From Pseudomonadota bacterium (GTDB taxonomy: Bacteria > Pseudomonadota > Alphaproteobacteria > Rhodospirillales > Magnetospirillaceae): DNA of 64,000 nt. Numbering within the stretch: position 1 is the first letter of the stretch; every line of letters begins with the position of its first letter. The notes beneath the pieces are model-generated. The model did not search any database and had not been told where the DNA came from. It saw only the letters and a program-made list of their open reading frames with translations. Both the position numbers and the translations under genes were made by a program. Of this stretch, positions 1 through 9,991 are shown in pieces. The stretch is taken from positions 144,302 to 208,301 of the forward strand of contig JAJXWP010000002.1 in the NCBI GenBank assembly GCA_021781575.1. Direction: 5' to 3'.

Positions 1-1
1 A

Positions 2-472
2 GCCAACCTGCCGAGCCGCTTCGGCCCGCCGCGCCAATCGCTGGAGGCGGCTCTTGCACGGCTGGAGGAGGAGGGGGTGCGGATCATCCGGCGTTCCCGC
101 TTCTGGCGGACACGGCCGCTACCCGAATCGGCCCAGCCGTGGTTCGTCAATGCCGTGGCGGCGGTGGAGACCGATCTATCCCCGGTTGCCTTGCTCACCC
201 TGCTGCATCGGATCGAAGCCGATTTCGGCCGAGTGCGGGCGGAAATCAACGCGCCACGCGTATTGGATCTCGACCTTTTATCCTTCGGACGGGTAGTCTT
301 GGCCGGGCCCCAGCCGCCGATTCTGCCGCATCCTCGGCTGGCCGAGAGGGCGTTCGTCCTATTGCCGGTCCGTGATATCGCACCCGGCTGGATGCATCCC
401 GTCACCGGCGAGGGGCTGGACGCCATGATCGCCGGCCTGGCTCCTGGGCAGGAGGCGATGGCCGAAGGCTGA
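2..472 (+). CDS. folK: 2-amino-4-hydroxy-6-hydroxymethyldihydropteridine pyrophosphokinase (partial, 5' end outside window)
   Basis: FolK transfers pyrophosphate from ATP to 6-hydroxymethyl-dihydropterin in cytosolic folate synthesis. The reading frame is open from base 2, so the start lies before the window. The visible part begins near the usual N-terminal Gly-Ser-Asn-Leu stretch (ANLPSRFG is seen). It contains the family block around residues 80-95 (EINAPRVLDLDLLSFG, with the Asp-x-Asp pair that binds Mg-ATP), then the conserved ILPHPRLAERAFVLLPV segment. The roughly 156 residues present match most of a usual 160-residue protein. The stop is TGA at 470-472. The gene ends 86 bases before rpoZ, which has its own promoter candidate, so the two are probably separate transcripts. 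Confidence 0.9.
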   Translation, partial: ANLPSRFGPPRQSLEAALARLEEEGVRIIRRSRFWRTRPLPESAQPWFVNAVAAVETDLSPVALLTLLHRIEADFGRVRAEINAPRVLDLDLLSFGRVVLAGPQPPILPHPRLAERAFVLLPVRDIAPGWMHPVTGEGLDAMIAGLAPGQEAMAEG

Positions 473-491
473 CGTGGCCGTCATGGCAGCC

Positions 492-520
492 TTGCTTTGC
501 CCCTTGTAAAAAAATATATA
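492..520 (+). promoter_or_regulatory. candidate sigma-70 promoter for rpoZ
   Basis: TTGCTT at 492-497 and TATATA at 515-520 are separated by exactly 17 bases and lie 38 bases before the rpoZ start, in an AT-rich patch that stands out from the GC-rich surroundings. Called by eye only. Confidence 0.5.
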
Positions 521-558
521 TCCTTTCCAAATGACTCGAATCTTCGGAGTAGATGTGA

Positions 559-951
559 ATGGCCCGCGTAACGGTTGAAGACTGTGTCATGAAAGTGCCG
601 AACCGCTTTGAACTGGTGATGCTGGCCGGTCAGCGGGCGCGCGATATTTCTTCGGGTGGACGCCTGACGGTGGAGCGCGACAACGACAAGAATCCGGTTG
701 TGGCGCTGCGCGAGATTGCCGAGGAGACTGTCGAGTTGGAGACCCTGCGGAACTCGCTGGTGCAGGGCCTGCAGAAGCATGTCGAGGTGGACGAGCCGGA
801 AGAAGACGAGATCGACGTGTTGTCGGCTCGCGAAATGGTGCTCGATGCCGGCGAGGCCGCCGTCGACGAGGAACTGGTGGAAGACGGCCTGTCCATCCAT
901 GAGGACGGTGCCGAGATCGACTCGGAAATCGGCGGTTACGGCGAAGAATGA
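559..951 (+). CDS. rpoZ: DNA-directed RNA polymerase omega subunit
   Basis: Omega is the small RNA polymerase subunit that helps fold and hold beta'. The N-terminus ([20 protein letters not shown], then [12 protein letters not shown]) is the classic family signature, including the conserved RFELV and QRARDIS blocks. At 130 residues it is longer than the roughly 90 residues of E. coli. The extra C-terminal part is strongly acidic (many Glu/Asp), as is common in alphaproteobacteria. GGAG lies 9 bases before the ATG. Its position directly upstream of the RelA/SpoT-type gene is conserved in Proteobacteria and fits the role of omega in forming a ppGpp site on RNA polymerase. Confidence 0.95.
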   Translation: MARVTVEDCVMKVPNRFELVMLAGQRARDISSGGRLTVERDNDKNPVVALREIAEETVELETLRNSLVQGLQKHVEVDEPEEDEIDVLSAREMVLDAGEAAVDEELVEDGLSIHEDGAEIDSEIGGYGEE

Positions 952-1045
952 CCTTTCGGCGGCGGGGCGCGATGGTGGTGGCTGCCGCCGCTCAATGCAC
1001 GATCGGACTGGTCTTGGCCGTCGGCGGGTTTGTGGGTGACGGCCC

Positions 1046-3196
1046 ATGATGCGTCAGTTCGAACTGGTCGAAAGGGTCAAGTCTTACGATCCGCTGGCGG
1101 ACGAGGATGCGATCAATCGCGCCTACGTGTTCGCCATGAAGGCCCATGGCTCGCAATTGCGGGCTTCGGGCGATTCCTATTTTTCCCATCCCATCGAAGT
1201 GGCGGGGATCCTGACCCGCTACAAACTGGACGCAGCGTCGATCATTACGGCGCTGCTGCACGACACCATCGAAGATACTCCAGCGACGCTGGCCGATATC
1301 GAACGTTTGTTCGGCGGCGAGATCGCCCGCCTGGTGGACGGCGTGACCAAGCTGTCACGCATCGAACTGCAGTCGGACCATTCGAAGCAGGCGGAGAATT
1401 TTCGTAAGCTGGTGCTGGCCATGTCGGAGGACATCCGCGTTCTCCTGGTCAAGCTGGCTGACCGCGTCCACAACATGCGGACGCTGTGCTACATCAAGAA
1501 TCCCGACAAGCGCCGGCGCATCGCGCTGGAAACCATGGAGATCTACGCACCGCTAGCCGAACGGATCGGCTTTTCCGAGGTCAAGAACGAGCTGGAAGAC
1601 CTGGCGTTCGCCGAATTGCACCCGGATGTGCGCGATTCCCTGGTGGCGCGCCTCAACTTCTTGAGGGAAAAGGGCGGCGACCTGATCAGCCGCATCCTCG
1701 AGGAATTGCGAACGACGCTCAAGGACAACGGTGTCGAAGCCCAGGTGTCCGGCCGAGAAAAGACGCCTTATTCGATCTGGCGCAAGATGCAGTTGAAGAA
1801 TGTGGCGTTCGAGCAGTTGTCCGACATCATGGCCTTTCGCGTCCAGGTCGGGTCGGTCGAGGATTGCTACCGCGCGTTGGGGGTGATCCACAGCCGCTAT
1901 CCGATGGTGCCGAACCGCTTCAAGGACTATATCTCGATCCCCAAGCCCAATGGCTATCGGTCGCTGCATACCGGCGTGTTCGGACCGGAACGGCATCGGA
2001 TCGAGGTGCAGATCCGCACGCAGGAGATGCACGACGTGGCGGAACTGGGCGTGGCCGCCCACTGGTCCTACAAGCAGGGCCAGCGCCCGGCGGACGGCAA
2101 GCGCTACCGCTGGCTGCGCGAACTGCTCGACATCATGGAGCATGCCTCGAACCCGGAGGAGTTCCTCGAGCATACGAAGCTCGAGATGTTCCAGGACCAG
2201 GTCTTCTGCTTCACTCCGAAAGGCGACCTCATTGCCTTGCCGCGCGGCTCCTGTCCGGTGGACTTCGCCTATGCGGTGCACTCGGAGGTGGGCGACCGCT
2301 GCGTCGGGGCCAAGATCAACGGGCGGATGATGCCGCTCAGGACACCGCTCAACAACGGCGATCAGGTCGAGATCATCACCTCGAAAGCCCAGACGCCCAA
2401 TCCCACCTGGGAGCGGTTCGTCGTTACCGGCAAGGCGCGTGCCCGTATCCGTCGGTTCATCCGGACCCAGCAGCGCGCCCAGTACCTCGACCTTGGGCGG
2501 GCAATCCTGAACCGGGCCTTCAAGCAGGAAGGGTACGACTTTACCGAAAAAGGCATCGACGGCGTCTTGAAAATATTCAAGGCGGCCAGTGTCGAAGACC
2601 TGGTGGTTGATGTGGGCGAGGGGGTGCTGACCGGCCGCGAAGTGGTCGCCGCCGTCTATCCCGAGCTCAAGAGCAGCCAGCAGAAGCCGCAACCGGACAA
2701 CGTGGTGGCGCTGAAGCGGGCGAAGGGCAAACACCCCGCCATGCCGGCCATGCCGATCCGCGGCCTGATCCCGGGCATGGCCATGCATTTTGCCGGCTGC
2801 TGCCATCCACTGCCCGGTGACCGTATCGTCGGCATCGTCACCACCGGGCGGGGCGTCACCATCCACACCATCGATTGCGATACCCTGGAACAGTTCGCCG
2901 AGACGCCGGAGCGCTGGCTGGATCTGGCGTGGAACCACGGACCGGAGGAGAAGGATGTCCATGTCGGCCGAGTCAACCTGGTGGTGGTCAACGAGCCTGG
3001 CAGTCTTGGCAACCTGTCGATGGTGATCGCCAAGAACCAGGGTAACATCACCAACCTGAAAATCACCACGCGCAATCCCGATTTCTTCGAGATGATCCTC
3101 GACATCGAAGTGCGGGACGTGAAGCATCTGACCAACATCATCGCGGCCCTGCGCGCCACCCCGGCGATCAACTCGGTGGAGCGGGCAAGAAATTAA
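1046..3196 (+). CDS. rsh: bifunctional (p)ppGpp synthetase/hydrolase (RelA/SpoT homologue, Rsh)
   Basis: This is the long-type stringent-response enzyme that makes and degrades (p)ppGpp. The domain order is complete. The N-terminal HD hydrolase has H48, HD at 72-73 and ED at 76-77, so hydrolysis should be active. The synthetase domain at about 200-340 has RFKDYI and PNGYRSLHT and ends near [25 protein letters not shown] domain follows at about 390-450, and the C-terminal ACT domain ([18 protein letters not shown]) is present. The length of 716 residues is usual. Two consecutive ATG codons start the gene. As the only RelA/SpoT gene seen here it is probably the single Rsh typical of alphaproteobacteria, but the rest of the genome is not visible. 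Confidence 0.95.
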   Translation: MMRQFELVERVKSYDPLADEDAINRAYVFAMKAHGSQLRASGDSYFSHPIEVAGILTRYKLDAASIITALLHDTIEDTPATLADIERLFGGEIARLVDGVTKLSRIELQSDHSKQAENFRKLVLAMSEDIRVLLVKLADRVHNMRTLCYIKNPDKRRRIALETMEIYAPLAERIGFSEVKNELEDLAFAELHPDVRDSLVARLNFLREKGGDLISRILEELRTTLKDNGVEAQVSGREKTPYSIWRKMQLKNVAFEQLSDIMAFRVQVGSVEDCYRALGVIHSRYPMVPNRFKDYISIPKPNGYRSLHTGVFGPERHRIEVQIRTQEMHDVAELGVAAHWSYKQGQRPADGKRYRWLRELLDIMEHASNPEEFLEHTKLEMFQDQVFCFTPKGDLIALPRGSCPVDFAYAVHSEVGDRCVGAKINGRMMPLRTPLNNGDQVEIITSKAQTPNPTWERFVVTGKARARIRRFIRTQQRAQYLDLGRAILNRAFKQEGYDFTEKGIDGVLKIFKAASVEDLVVDVGEGVLTGREVVAAVYPELKSSQQKPQPDNVVALKRAKGKHPAMPAMPIRGLIPGMAMHFAGCCHPLPGDRIVGIVTTGRGVTIHTIDCDTLEQFAETPERWLDLAWNHGPEEKDVHVGRVNLVVVNEPGSLGNLSMVIAKNQGNITNLKITTRNPDFFEMILDIEVRDVKHLTNIIAALRATPAINSVERARN

Positions 3197-3231
3197 CCTT
3201 GAACTCGGTGGTTAATCCACAAGGCCTGACT

Positions 3232-3966
3232 ATGACTGATAAACTCCGACTGGGAGTCAACATCGACCACGTCGCCACCATCCGCAACGCCCGCGGTGGA
3301 GTCCATCCCGACCCCGTACGGGCGGCGCTGGCAGCGGCGGAGGCGGGGGCCGACGGCATCACCGCCCATCTGCGCGAGGACCGCCGGCACATTTCCGACG
3401 ATGACATCGACCGGCTGATGGATAGCCTGAGCTTGCCGCTCAATCTGGAAATGGCGGCGACGCCGGAAATGCTCGAGATTGCGCTGCGGCACCGGCCGCA
3501 TGCCGCGTGCATCGTACCGGAGCGGCGCGAGGAAAGAACCACGGAGGGCGGGCTCGACGCCGTGCGCGGCCGGGACACTCTCTGCCCGTTGGTCGGCGCG
3601 CTGGCCGAGGCGGGCGTGCGCGTGTCGCTGTTCGTCGAGCCCGATCCCGCGCAGCTCGACGCGGCCAAGGCTGTTGGTGCCCCGGTGGTCGAGTTGCATA
3701 CCGGCGCCTATTGCGATGCCGCGGCGCTACGCCGGCCGCACGAGTTGCAGCGGATCATCGCCGCGGCCGCCCATGCCGAAGCCATCGGCCTGGAATGCCA
3801 TGCGGGGCATGGCCTGACCTACGATACGGTGGGGCCGATCGCCGCCATCCCCACGGTTGTCGAATTGAATATCGGCCATTTCCTGATCGGCGAGGCGATC
3901 TTTGTCGGTCTGGATGCCTCCATTCGCCGCATGCGCGCCCTGATGGACCAGGCCCGCGGCCGATGA
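3232..3966 (+). CDS. pdxJ: pyridoxine 5'-phosphate synthase
   Basis: PdxJ condenses 3-amino-1-hydroxyacetone phosphate with deoxyxylulose 5-phosphate to give pyridoxine phosphate (vitamin B6 pathway). The protein starts [20 protein letters not shown], which contains the family signature [15 protein letters not shown], and carries the later blocks [12 protein letters not shown] and [12 protein letters not shown]. An in-frame TTG exists at 3199, but ATG 3232 has AAGG 7 bases upstream and gives the usual 244-residue length, so it is preferred. The stop overlaps the acpS start by 4 bases (ATGA), a conserved pdxJ-acpS coupling. Confidence 0.93.
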   Translation: MTDKLRLGVNIDHVATIRNARGGVHPDPVRAALAAAEAGADGITAHLREDRRHISDDDIDRLMDSLSLPLNLEMAATPEMLEIALRHRPHAACIVPERREERTTEGGLDAVRGRDTLCPLVGALAEAGVRVSLFVEPDPAQLDAAKAVGAPVVELHTGAYCDAAALRRPHELQRIIAAAAHAEAIGLECHAGHGLTYDTVGPIAAIPTVVELNIGHFLIGEAIFVGLDASIRRMRALMDQARGR

Positions 3967-4388
3967 TCCTCGGCCTGGGCAGCGACCTCATCGACATCCG
4001 GCGCATCGAAAAGACCATCGAGCGCTTCGGCGACCGCTTCATCCAGCGCATCTTCACCGAAGAGGAGCAGCGCAAGGCTTTGCGCCGGGCGGCCAGTCCA
4101 AGCGGGCTGGCCTCGACCTATGCCAAGCGTTACGCCGCCAAGGAGGCCTGTGCCAAGGCCTTGGGCACAGGGTTCCGCGCCGGTGTGTTCTGGCGGGACA
4201 TCGGCGTCGTCAACCTGCCCTTGGGACTGCCGACGCTGCAGCTGACCGGCGGCGCCGCGCGGCGACTGGCAAGCCTGGTGCCGGCGGGTCTGGTGGCGCA
4301 CATCGCCCTGACTATGACGGACGAATATCCCATGGCGGAGGCGGTGGTCATCATCTCCGCCGAGCCTGAAATTGCCGGCCAGACTTGA
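3963..4388 (+). CDS. acpS: holo-[acyl-carrier-protein] synthase
   Basis: AcpS moves the 4'-phosphopantetheine arm from coenzyme A to the serine of acyl carrier protein. The start [16 protein letters not shown] contains the conserved GxGxDxxxxxRI motif with the Mg-binding Asp8. The second motif, [14 protein letters not shown] near residue 60, supplies the conserved Glu and Lys. The length of 141 residues is slightly above the usual 120-130. The ATG overlaps the pdxJ stop and no other start is possible without a long frame overlap, so translation is likely coupled. Confidence 0.93.
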   Translation: MILGLGSDLIDIRRIEKTIERFGDRFIQRIFTEEEQRKALRRAASPSGLASTYAKRYAAKEACAKALGTGFRAGVFWRDIGVVNLPLGLPTLQLTGGAARRLASLVPAGLVAHIALTMTDEYPMAEAVVIISAEPEIAGQT

Positions 4389-4443
4389 CATGAGCTGCCG
4401 GCTGGGGCTTGATCGGCGAACTTGATTCAGCCCCGAGCTCCTT

Positions 4444-5217
4444 ATGTTCCCACCAAATTCGCGATCCATGGGCCCTTCACGCAAGAAATCCGGCGGCTTT
4501 GCCGAAACAATCAAGACCGTCGTCTACGCCGTCCTCATCGCGCTTGTGGTGCGCACGGTCGCCTTCGAGCCGTTCAACATTCCATCCAAATCGATGGTCC
4601 CGACTCTTCTCGTCGGCGATTATCTGTTCGTTTCGAAATATTCCTATGGCTATAGCAAGTATTCTCTGCCGCTTAGCCTGCCGTTGTTCAACGGCCGTAT
4701 CCTGTTCCACCCGCCGGACCGCGGCGATGTGGCGGTGTTCAAGGTGCCGTCCGACAATCGTACCGACTACATCAAGCGAATCATCGGCTTGCCGGGCGAC
4801 CATATCCAGGTGACGCACCGGGTGCTCTACATCAATGGCAAGCCGGTCGGGCGCAAACAAATCGAGGATTACGTCGAGCAGGACCCTCGCGGCGGCACGC
4901 AGCGTTATGCCCAGTATGTCGAAACGCTTCCCAACGGCCGGACACACCGCATCATTGAATATACGGGAACGGAGAGCCCGGCCGACAATACGCCGGAATA
5001 CGTCGTTCCGCCGGACCATTATTTCATGATGGGAGACAACCGCGACAATTCCGAGGACAGCCGATTCCTTAACGTCGTCGGCTACGTTCCAGCCGAAAAC
5101 CTGGTCGGGCGCGCCGAGATCATCTTCTTCTCGACCAACGGGTCTGCCGCTCTGTGGGAACCTTGGGCATGGCCCTGGGCGGTCCGTTGGAACCGCTTCT
5201 TTACGCTGATCCGCTGA
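4444..5217 (+). CDS. lepB: signal peptidase I
   Basis: This membrane-bound serine protease removes signal peptides from exported proteins. One N-terminal membrane segment is seen at about residues 22-40. It is followed by the catalytic serine S50 in the motif PSKSMVPTL and the general-base lysine K111 in DYIKRIIGLPGD. The C-terminal box FMMGDNRDNSEDSR is also intact. The length of 257 residues is normal. ATG 4444 is used, and ATG 4468 would shorten only the cytoplasmic tail. Neither has a strong ribosome-binding site. It is followed one base later by rnc, so lepB-rnc-era form one transcript, as in many Proteobacteria. Confidence 0.94.
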   Translation: MFPPNSRSMGPSRKKSGGFAETIKTVVYAVLIALVVRTVAFEPFNIPSKSMVPTLLVGDYLFVSKYSYGYSKYSLPLSLPLFNGRILFHPPDRGDVAVFKVPSDNRTDYIKRIIGLPGDHIQVTHRVLYINGKPVGRKQIEDYVEQDPRGGTQRYAQYVETLPNGRTHRIIEYTGTESPADNTPEYVVPPDHYFMMGDNRDNSEDSRFLNVVGYVPAENLVGRAEIIFFSTNGSAALWEPWAWPWAVRWNRFFTLIR

Positions 5218-5218
5218 G

Positions 5219-5911
5219 ATGGCGGGCGATGATCGGGTCGAACTGGTCAGCCAGGCGCTGGAATATCACTTCCGGCGCCAGGAGCTTCTGGAAGACGCGC
5301 TGACCCACCCCAGCGCCAGCCAGGGGCGCGGAGCAAAGCGGCGAAGCGCCTATGAACGGCTGGAGTTCCTCGGCGACCGGGTGCTCGGTCTCGTCGTCGC
5401 CGAGATGCTGTTCCGGCATTTTCCGGAGGAGAACGAAGGCGCATTGGCCCGTCGGCATGCCGCCTTGGTGCGGCGGGAGGCGCTGGCCCGGGTGGCGGCG
5501 GTGCTTGGCGTCGACCAGGCGCTGCTGCTGTCAAAGGGCGAGGAGGAGGGCGGAGGACGTCATAATCCGTCGATGCTGGCCGATGCCTGCGAGGCGGTGC
5601 TGGGGGCGGTCTTTGCCGATGGCGGATTGGAGCCGGCGGCGCGGATCATCCGTCGCCACTGGCAAGTGATGATGGCGGAATCGGCGACGCCGCCCAAGGA
5701 CGCCAAGACGGCGTTGCAGGAATGGGCGCAAGGCCACGGCAAGCCGTTGCCGCGGTACGAGACACTGGGAATAGAAGGGCCGCCTCATGATCCGAAGTTC
5801 CTTGTGGCCGTCACGGTGGATGGTTTGGCGCCGGTCACCGGCCGCGGCGCATCAAAGCGGGCGGCCGAACAGGTCGCGGCGGCCGCGCTGCTGGGAAGGG
5901 TGATGGCATGA
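5219..5911 (+). CDS. rnc: ribonuclease III
   Basis: RNase III cuts double-stranded RNA and matures rRNA and some mRNAs. The nuclease signature ERLEFLGDRVLGL is at residues 47-59, and the second acidic cluster lies in LADACEAVLGAVFADGG, so the metal-binding residues are present. A C-terminal double-stranded RNA-binding domain at about 160-228 contains DPKFLVAVTVDG and ASKRAAEQVAAAALL. The length of 230 residues is usual. It starts one base after the lepB stop and overlaps era by 4 bases. Confidence 0.95.
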   Translation: MAGDDRVELVSQALEYHFRRQELLEDALTHPSASQGRGAKRRSAYERLEFLGDRVLGLVVAEMLFRHFPEENEGALARRHAALVRREALARVAAVLGVDQALLLSKGEEEGGGRHNPSMLADACEAVLGAVFADGGLEPAARIIRRHWQVMMAESATPPKDAKTALQEWAQGHGKPLPRYETLGIEGPPHDPKFLVAVTVDGLAPVTGRGASKRAAEQVAAAALLGRVMA

Positions 5912-6831
5912 CCGGGGACAGCGAGAAGGGCGGCGGCGAGCGTTGCGGCTTCGTCGCCATCGTTGGAGCGCCCAACGCCGGCAAGTCGACGCTGGTCAAT
6001 CGTCTGGTCGGCACCAAGGTTTCCATTGTTTCACCAAAGGTGCAGACCACCCGTAGCCGGGTCTTGGGCATCGCCATGGTGGGAACGCCGACGGCACAAG
6101 TGATCTTCGTCGACACGCCGGGCATCTTCCAGCCGAAGCGACGGCTGGAACGGGCCATGGTTCAGGCGGCCTGGAGCGGGGCGGCCGACGCCGATCTGGT
6201 TGCCCTGGTGGTGGATGCGGCGAAGGGATTTGACGACGATACGCGGGCCATCGTCGACCGGTTGAAGGAGGCGGGGCGCCAGGCGACGCTGGTACTTAAC
6301 AAGATCGACCTGGCGAAACGCGAGAAGCTTCTTGGATTGGCCGCTCAGTTCGATGCCTTCGGGATCTTTTCTCGGATCTTCATGGTCAGTGCCGAGACCG
6401 GCGACGGCACGTCGGATCTGCTGGCCTATTTTGGTGCCGAGGTTCCGTCAGGCCCCTGGCATTTCCCCGAGGATCAGGTCTCGGACATGCCTATGCGTCT
6501 GCTGGCCGCCGAGATTACCCGGGAGCAGATCTTTCGCCAGCTCCACCAGGAGTTGCCTTACGCCGCCGCGGTGGAAACCGATCAGTGGCAGGAGCGTGAC
6601 GACGGCAGTGTGCGGATCGACCAGACGGTGTTCGTCCAGCGGGACAGCCAGAAGGCTATCGTGTTGGGAAAAGGCGGCAAGCAGATCAAGTCGATCGGAG
6701 AGCGTGCTCGTAACGAGCTTGAAGAAATTCTGGAACGTCCGGTCCATCTGTTCCTGCACGTCAAAGTGCGCGAAAACTGGCTCGATGAGCGGCAGCGCTA
6801 TCGCGACATGGGGCTTGAATTCGACGTTTGA
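5908..6831 (+). CDS. era: GTPase Era
   Basis: Era is a GTPase that binds the 3' end of 16S rRNA and assists 30S ribosome maturation. The G1 loop GAPNAGKST is at residues 20-28, the G3 DTPG near 68 and the G4 NKID near 131. The C-terminal KH domain carries the GxxG-type loop VLGKGGKQIKSIG. The length of 307 residues is normal. The ATG overlaps the rnc stop (ATGA), which implies translational coupling in the lepB-rnc-era-recO series. Confidence 0.96.
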   Translation: MTGDSEKGGGERCGFVAIVGAPNAGKSTLVNRLVGTKVSIVSPKVQTTRSRVLGIAMVGTPTAQVIFVDTPGIFQPKRRLERAMVQAAWSGAADADLVALVVDAAKGFDDDTRAIVDRLKEAGRQATLVLNKIDLAKREKLLGLAAQFDAFGIFSRIFMVSAETGDGTSDLLAYFGAEVPSGPWHFPEDQVSDMPMRLLAAEITREQIFRQLHQELPYAAAVETDQWQERDDGSVRIDQTVFVQRDSQKAIVLGKGGKQIKSIGERARNELEEILERPVHLFLHVKVRENWLDERQRYRDMGLEFDV

Positions 6832-6907
6832 GAATTGCCAGCCATTCAGGTCGGACAGTGGCCCGCGGGGCCTTCGGGCACCGGCGAGCATCTGCTAACC
6901 TGCCACC

Positions 6908-7624
6908 ATGGAATGGACGGACGAGGGTATCCTGCTGTCGGCGCGCCGCCATGGCGAGGCATCGGCGGTCGCCAGTCTGCTCACGCATGCCCATGGCCGC
7001 CATGGCGGACTGGTGCGCGGGGGGGCGGGCAAGGCGCTGCGCGGGGTGCTGCAGCCGGGTAACCGTCTGGCCGTGACATGGAAGGCCAGGCTGCCCGAGC
7101 ATCTGGGACATTTTACCTGCGAACTGGCAAGCGCCTTGGGGACGGCCTGGCTGCATGACCCGCTGCGGCTGGCAGCAATAGCCTCGGCCTGCGCCGTGGC
7201 GGAGGCCACGCTGCCCGAGCGTGAACCGCATGGGGCGGCCTACGAAGGATTGGCCGGGCTACTGACCTCGATGGAGGAGCCCGAGTGGCCCGCCCTCTAT
7301 GTCCGCTGGGAGTTGGGTCTGCTGGGCGAACTGGGCTTCGGTCTTGACCTGGCGCGATGCGCCGTAACCGGCGCCACAGATGGCCTGGCCTATGTGTCGC
7401 CGCGCAGCGGCCGGGCGGTCAGCCGCACCACCGGCCAGGCCTATCGGGACAGACTGTTGGCCTTGCCGGGCTTCCTGGTGGGCGAGGGACGCAGTTCCGC
7501 CCCCGGCGAGGTGATGGCGGGGCTGGCTCTGACCGCCTATTTTCTCGAACGCCATGTGCTTGGACCACATGGTAAGCCATTGCCGGCGGCCCGCTCACGA
7601 CTTGTAGAGCGCCTCAAGGCATGA
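6908..7624 (+). CDS. recO: DNA repair protein RecO
   Basis: RecO works with RecR to load RecA on SSB-coated single-stranded DNA. The N-terminal OB-fold is recognised by MEWTDEGILLSARRHGEASAVASLLTHAHGRHGGLVRGG, interrupted here only by normal family variation. The helical C-terminal domain follows. The length of 238 residues matches alphaproteobacterial RecO. The usual zinc-binding cysteines are not obvious: only a single Cys (RCAVTGA) is seen where a CxxC might be expected. It lies 76 bases after era and 36 before parC, in a conserved order. Confidence 0.9.
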   Translation: MEWTDEGILLSARRHGEASAVASLLTHAHGRHGGLVRGGAGKALRGVLQPGNRLAVTWKARLPEHLGHFTCELASALGTAWLHDPLRLAAIASACAVAEATLPEREPHGAAYEGLAGLLTSMEEPEWPALYVRWELGLLGELGFGLDLARCAVTGATDGLAYVSPRSGRAVSRTTGQAYRDRLLALPGFLVGEGRSSAPGEVMAGLALTAYFLERHVLGPHGKPLPAARSRLVERLKA

Positions 7625-7660
7625 TCTACTAAATCTGGTAATCTGGAACAGAGGATTGGC

Positions 7661-9883
7661 ATGACCGGATCCGTCTCCGCCGGCGACGTCAGGGACACGC
7701 CGCTGGCTGAAGCTTTGGGCGAGCGCTATCTCGCCTATGCGATGTCGACCATCGTGTCGCGCTCACTGCCCGATGTGCGCGACGGATTGAAGCCGGTGCA
7801 TCGCCGGTTGCTGTACGCCATGCAGCAACTGAAGCTGGACCCCGCCGGCGGTTTCAAGAAATGCGCCCGGGTGGTGGGCGACGTCATCGGCAAATACCAC
7901 CCGCATGGAGACGTTGCGGTCTACGACGCCATGGTGCGGCTGGCGCAGGATTTCGCCGTGCGCTACCCGCTGGTCGAGGGGCAGGGAAATTTCGGCAATA
8001 TCGACGGCGACAACGCCGCCGCCATGCGTTACACGGAGGCCCGGCTGACCTCCGTTGCCGCTGCCTTGATGGCCGGACTGGACGAGGACGCGGTCGATTT
8101 CCGCCCCACTTACGACGGCACCGAGGAAGAACCGGTGGTTATGCCGGCGGCCTTCCCCAACTTGTTGGCGAACGGTGCCGCCGGCATCGCCGTCGGCATG
8201 GCGACCAGCATTCCGCCGCACAATGTCGGAGAGATCTGCGACGCTCTAAGCCACCTGATCACTCACCCCGACTGCTCGATCGACGAATTGGTCGGCTTCA
8301 TGCCCGGGCCCGACTTTCCCACCGGCGGCGTGCTGGTGGAGACGCGGGATGCGGTGCTCGATGCCTACCGGACCGGCCGCGGCAGCTTTCGTGTCAGGGC
8401 CCGCTGGGGGGTGGAAAAGCTTTCACACGGCCTCTATCAGATCGTCATCAGCGAAATTCCCTATCAGGTCCAGAAATCGCGGCTGATCGAGAAGATCGCC
8501 GAACTGCTTGAGGGTAAAAAGCTGCCCCTGCTGGCGGACGTGCGGGATGAATCCACCGATGTCGTGCGTGTCGTGCTGGAGCCGCGCAACCGTACCGTCG
8601 AGGCCGACATGCTGATGGAGCAGTTGTTCCGGCAGACCGATCTCGAAGTGCGAATTCCCCTCAATATGAACGTGCTGGACGCCGAATCGGTACCGCGCGT
8701 GATGACCTTGAAGGAGGTGCTGCAGGCCTTTCTCGACCATCGCCACCTCGTGCTGATTCGCCGTTCCAACCATCGGCTGGGGAAAATCGAAAAGCGCCTG
8801 GAGATCCTGGAAGGCTACCTCAAGGCCTATCTCGATCTCGACAGGGTGATCCGGATCATACGCCAGGAAGACGAGCCTAAGCCCAAGCTGATGAAGGCCT
8901 TCGCCCTGACCGAAGTGCAGGCCGAGGCGATCCTTAACATGCGTTTGCGCAGCTTGCGCAAGCTGGAAGAAATGGAGATCCGCGGCGAACACGCCAAACT
9001 GTCGGCCGAGCGCGCCGAGCTGCAGGCCCTGCTGGCTGACGAAGCGTCGCGTTGGCGCAATGTCGCGGCCGAGGTGGCAGCGACCAAGGCCGAGTTCGGC
9101 AAACCCGATAGCCTGGGCAGTCGGCGGACCGAGTTGGGGGAGGCGCCCTCCGCCGTGGTGGTCCCGCTGGAGGCCTTCATCGAGCGCGAGGACATCACCG
9201 TCGTTCTGTCGGAGAAGGGTTGGGTTCGCGCCGTCAAAGGGCATGCCGACAATGGCGAGGACTTCAAGTTCAAGGAGGGCGATCAGCTCAAATACCTGCT
9301 GCAGGCCGCGACCACCGACAAAATCCTGCTGTTCGCCACCAACGGCCGCTTCTACACCATCGGCGGCGACAAGCTGCCGCGCGGCCGCGGCCACGGGGAG
9401 CCGCTGCGCCTGATGGTCGATCTGCCCAACGATGCCGAGGTCGCCGCTGTCCTGACTTATCGGCCGGGAGGACGTTTGCTGGTGGCCTCGTCGGGAGGCC
9501 GGGGATTCCTGGTAAAGGCGGACGAGGTGGTGGCCCAGACGCGGGCCGGAAAGCAGATCCTCAACCTGGGAGACGACGAGCAGGCGGCGTTCTGTCTGCC
9601 GGCCGAAGGCGACGCGGTGGCGATCGTCGGGAAAAATCGCAAGCTGCTGGTATTCAAGCTCGAGGAAATTCCCGAGATGACGCGCGGCCGCGGCGTGATC
9701 TTGCAGAAATACCGCGATGGCGGAACGGCGGACCTGAAGATGTTCACGCTGGCCGAAGGTCTAAGCTGGAAAATGGGCGACAGAACCCGAACGGAGACCA
9801 ATCTGTTGCCCTGGATCGGCAAGCGCGCCACCGTCGGTCGCATGCCGCCGACGGGATTCCCGCGGAACAACAGGTTTATTTGA
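7661..9883 (+). CDS. parC: DNA topoisomerase IV subunit A
   Basis: ParC is the DNA-breaking subunit of topoisomerase IV, which decatenates daughter chromosomes. The N-terminus reads [20 protein letters not shown] and the catalytic tyrosine is Y124 in [11 protein letters not shown]. The winged-helix and tower parts and the C-terminal beta-pinwheel blades follow, with a total of 740 residues, as usual for alphaproteobacteria. It is called ParC and not GyrA because the GyrA-box QRRGGKG is absent and the order era-recO-parC is conserved. The quinolone region reads [12 protein letters not shown], with Val85 where E. coli ParC has Ser80. GAGG lies before the ATG. Confidence 0.93.
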   Translation: MTGSVSAGDVRDTPLAEALGERYLAYAMSTIVSRSLPDVRDGLKPVHRRLLYAMQQLKLDPAGGFKKCARVVGDVIGKYHPHGDVAVYDAMVRLAQDFAVRYPLVEGQGNFGNIDGDNAAAMRYTEARLTSVAAALMAGLDEDAVDFRPTYDGTEEEPVVMPAAFPNLLANGAAGIAVGMATSIPPHNVGEICDALSHLITHPDCSIDELVGFMPGPDFPTGGVLVETRDAVLDAYRTGRGSFRVRARWGVEKLSHGLYQIVISEIPYQVQKSRLIEKIAELLEGKKLPLLADVRDESTDVVRVVLEPRNRTVEADMLMEQLFRQTDLEVRIPLNMNVLDAESVPRVMTLKEVLQAFLDHRHLVLIRRSNHRLGKIEKRLEILEGYLKAYLDLDRVIRIIRQEDEPKPKLMKAFALTEVQAEAILNMRLRSLRKLEEMEIRGEHAKLSAERAELQALLADEASRWRNVAAEVAATKAEFGKPDSLGSRRTELGEAPSAVVVPLEAFIEREDITVVLSEKGWVRAVKGHADNGEDFKFKEGDQLKYLLQAATTDKILLFATNGRFYTIGGDKLPRGRGHGEPLRLMVDLPNDAEVAAVLTYRPGGRLLVASSGGRGFLVKADEVVAQTRAGKQILNLGDDEQAAFCLPAEGDAVAIVGKNRKLLVFKLEEIPEMTRGRGVILQKYRDGGTADLKMFTLAEGLSWKMGDRTRTETNLLPWIGKRATVGRMPPTGFPRNNRFI

Positions 9884-9888
9884 GTGGA

Positions 9889-9988
9889 GGTATTCACCAC
9901 GGAGACACTGAGAACACGGAGAAAGACGAAAAGAGCAAAGCCCGGCTGATCTTCCTCGGCGTTCTCAGTGACTTCTGTGGTGAGTACC
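9889..9988. repeat. palindromic repeat with 33-34 bp imperfect inverted arms
   Basis: The left arm (9889-9921, beginning GGTATTCACCACGGAGA) and the right arm (9955-9988) are reverse complements with a handful of mismatches and one 1-base gap. A spacer of 33 bases separates them. The core CACCACGGAGACAC...GAGAACACGGAG resembles a short palindromic repeat widely scattered in unrelated bacterial genomes (from memory). It fills the gap between the convergent genes parC and bpt, so it may also act as a bidirectional terminator. Confidence 0.7.
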
Positions 9989-9991
9989 TTT

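Noticed and set aside
1553..3127. 524-codon open frame on the minus strand
   Set aside because: It lies opposite the Rsh gene, shows no family motif and is a GC-rich shadow of the real coding strand.
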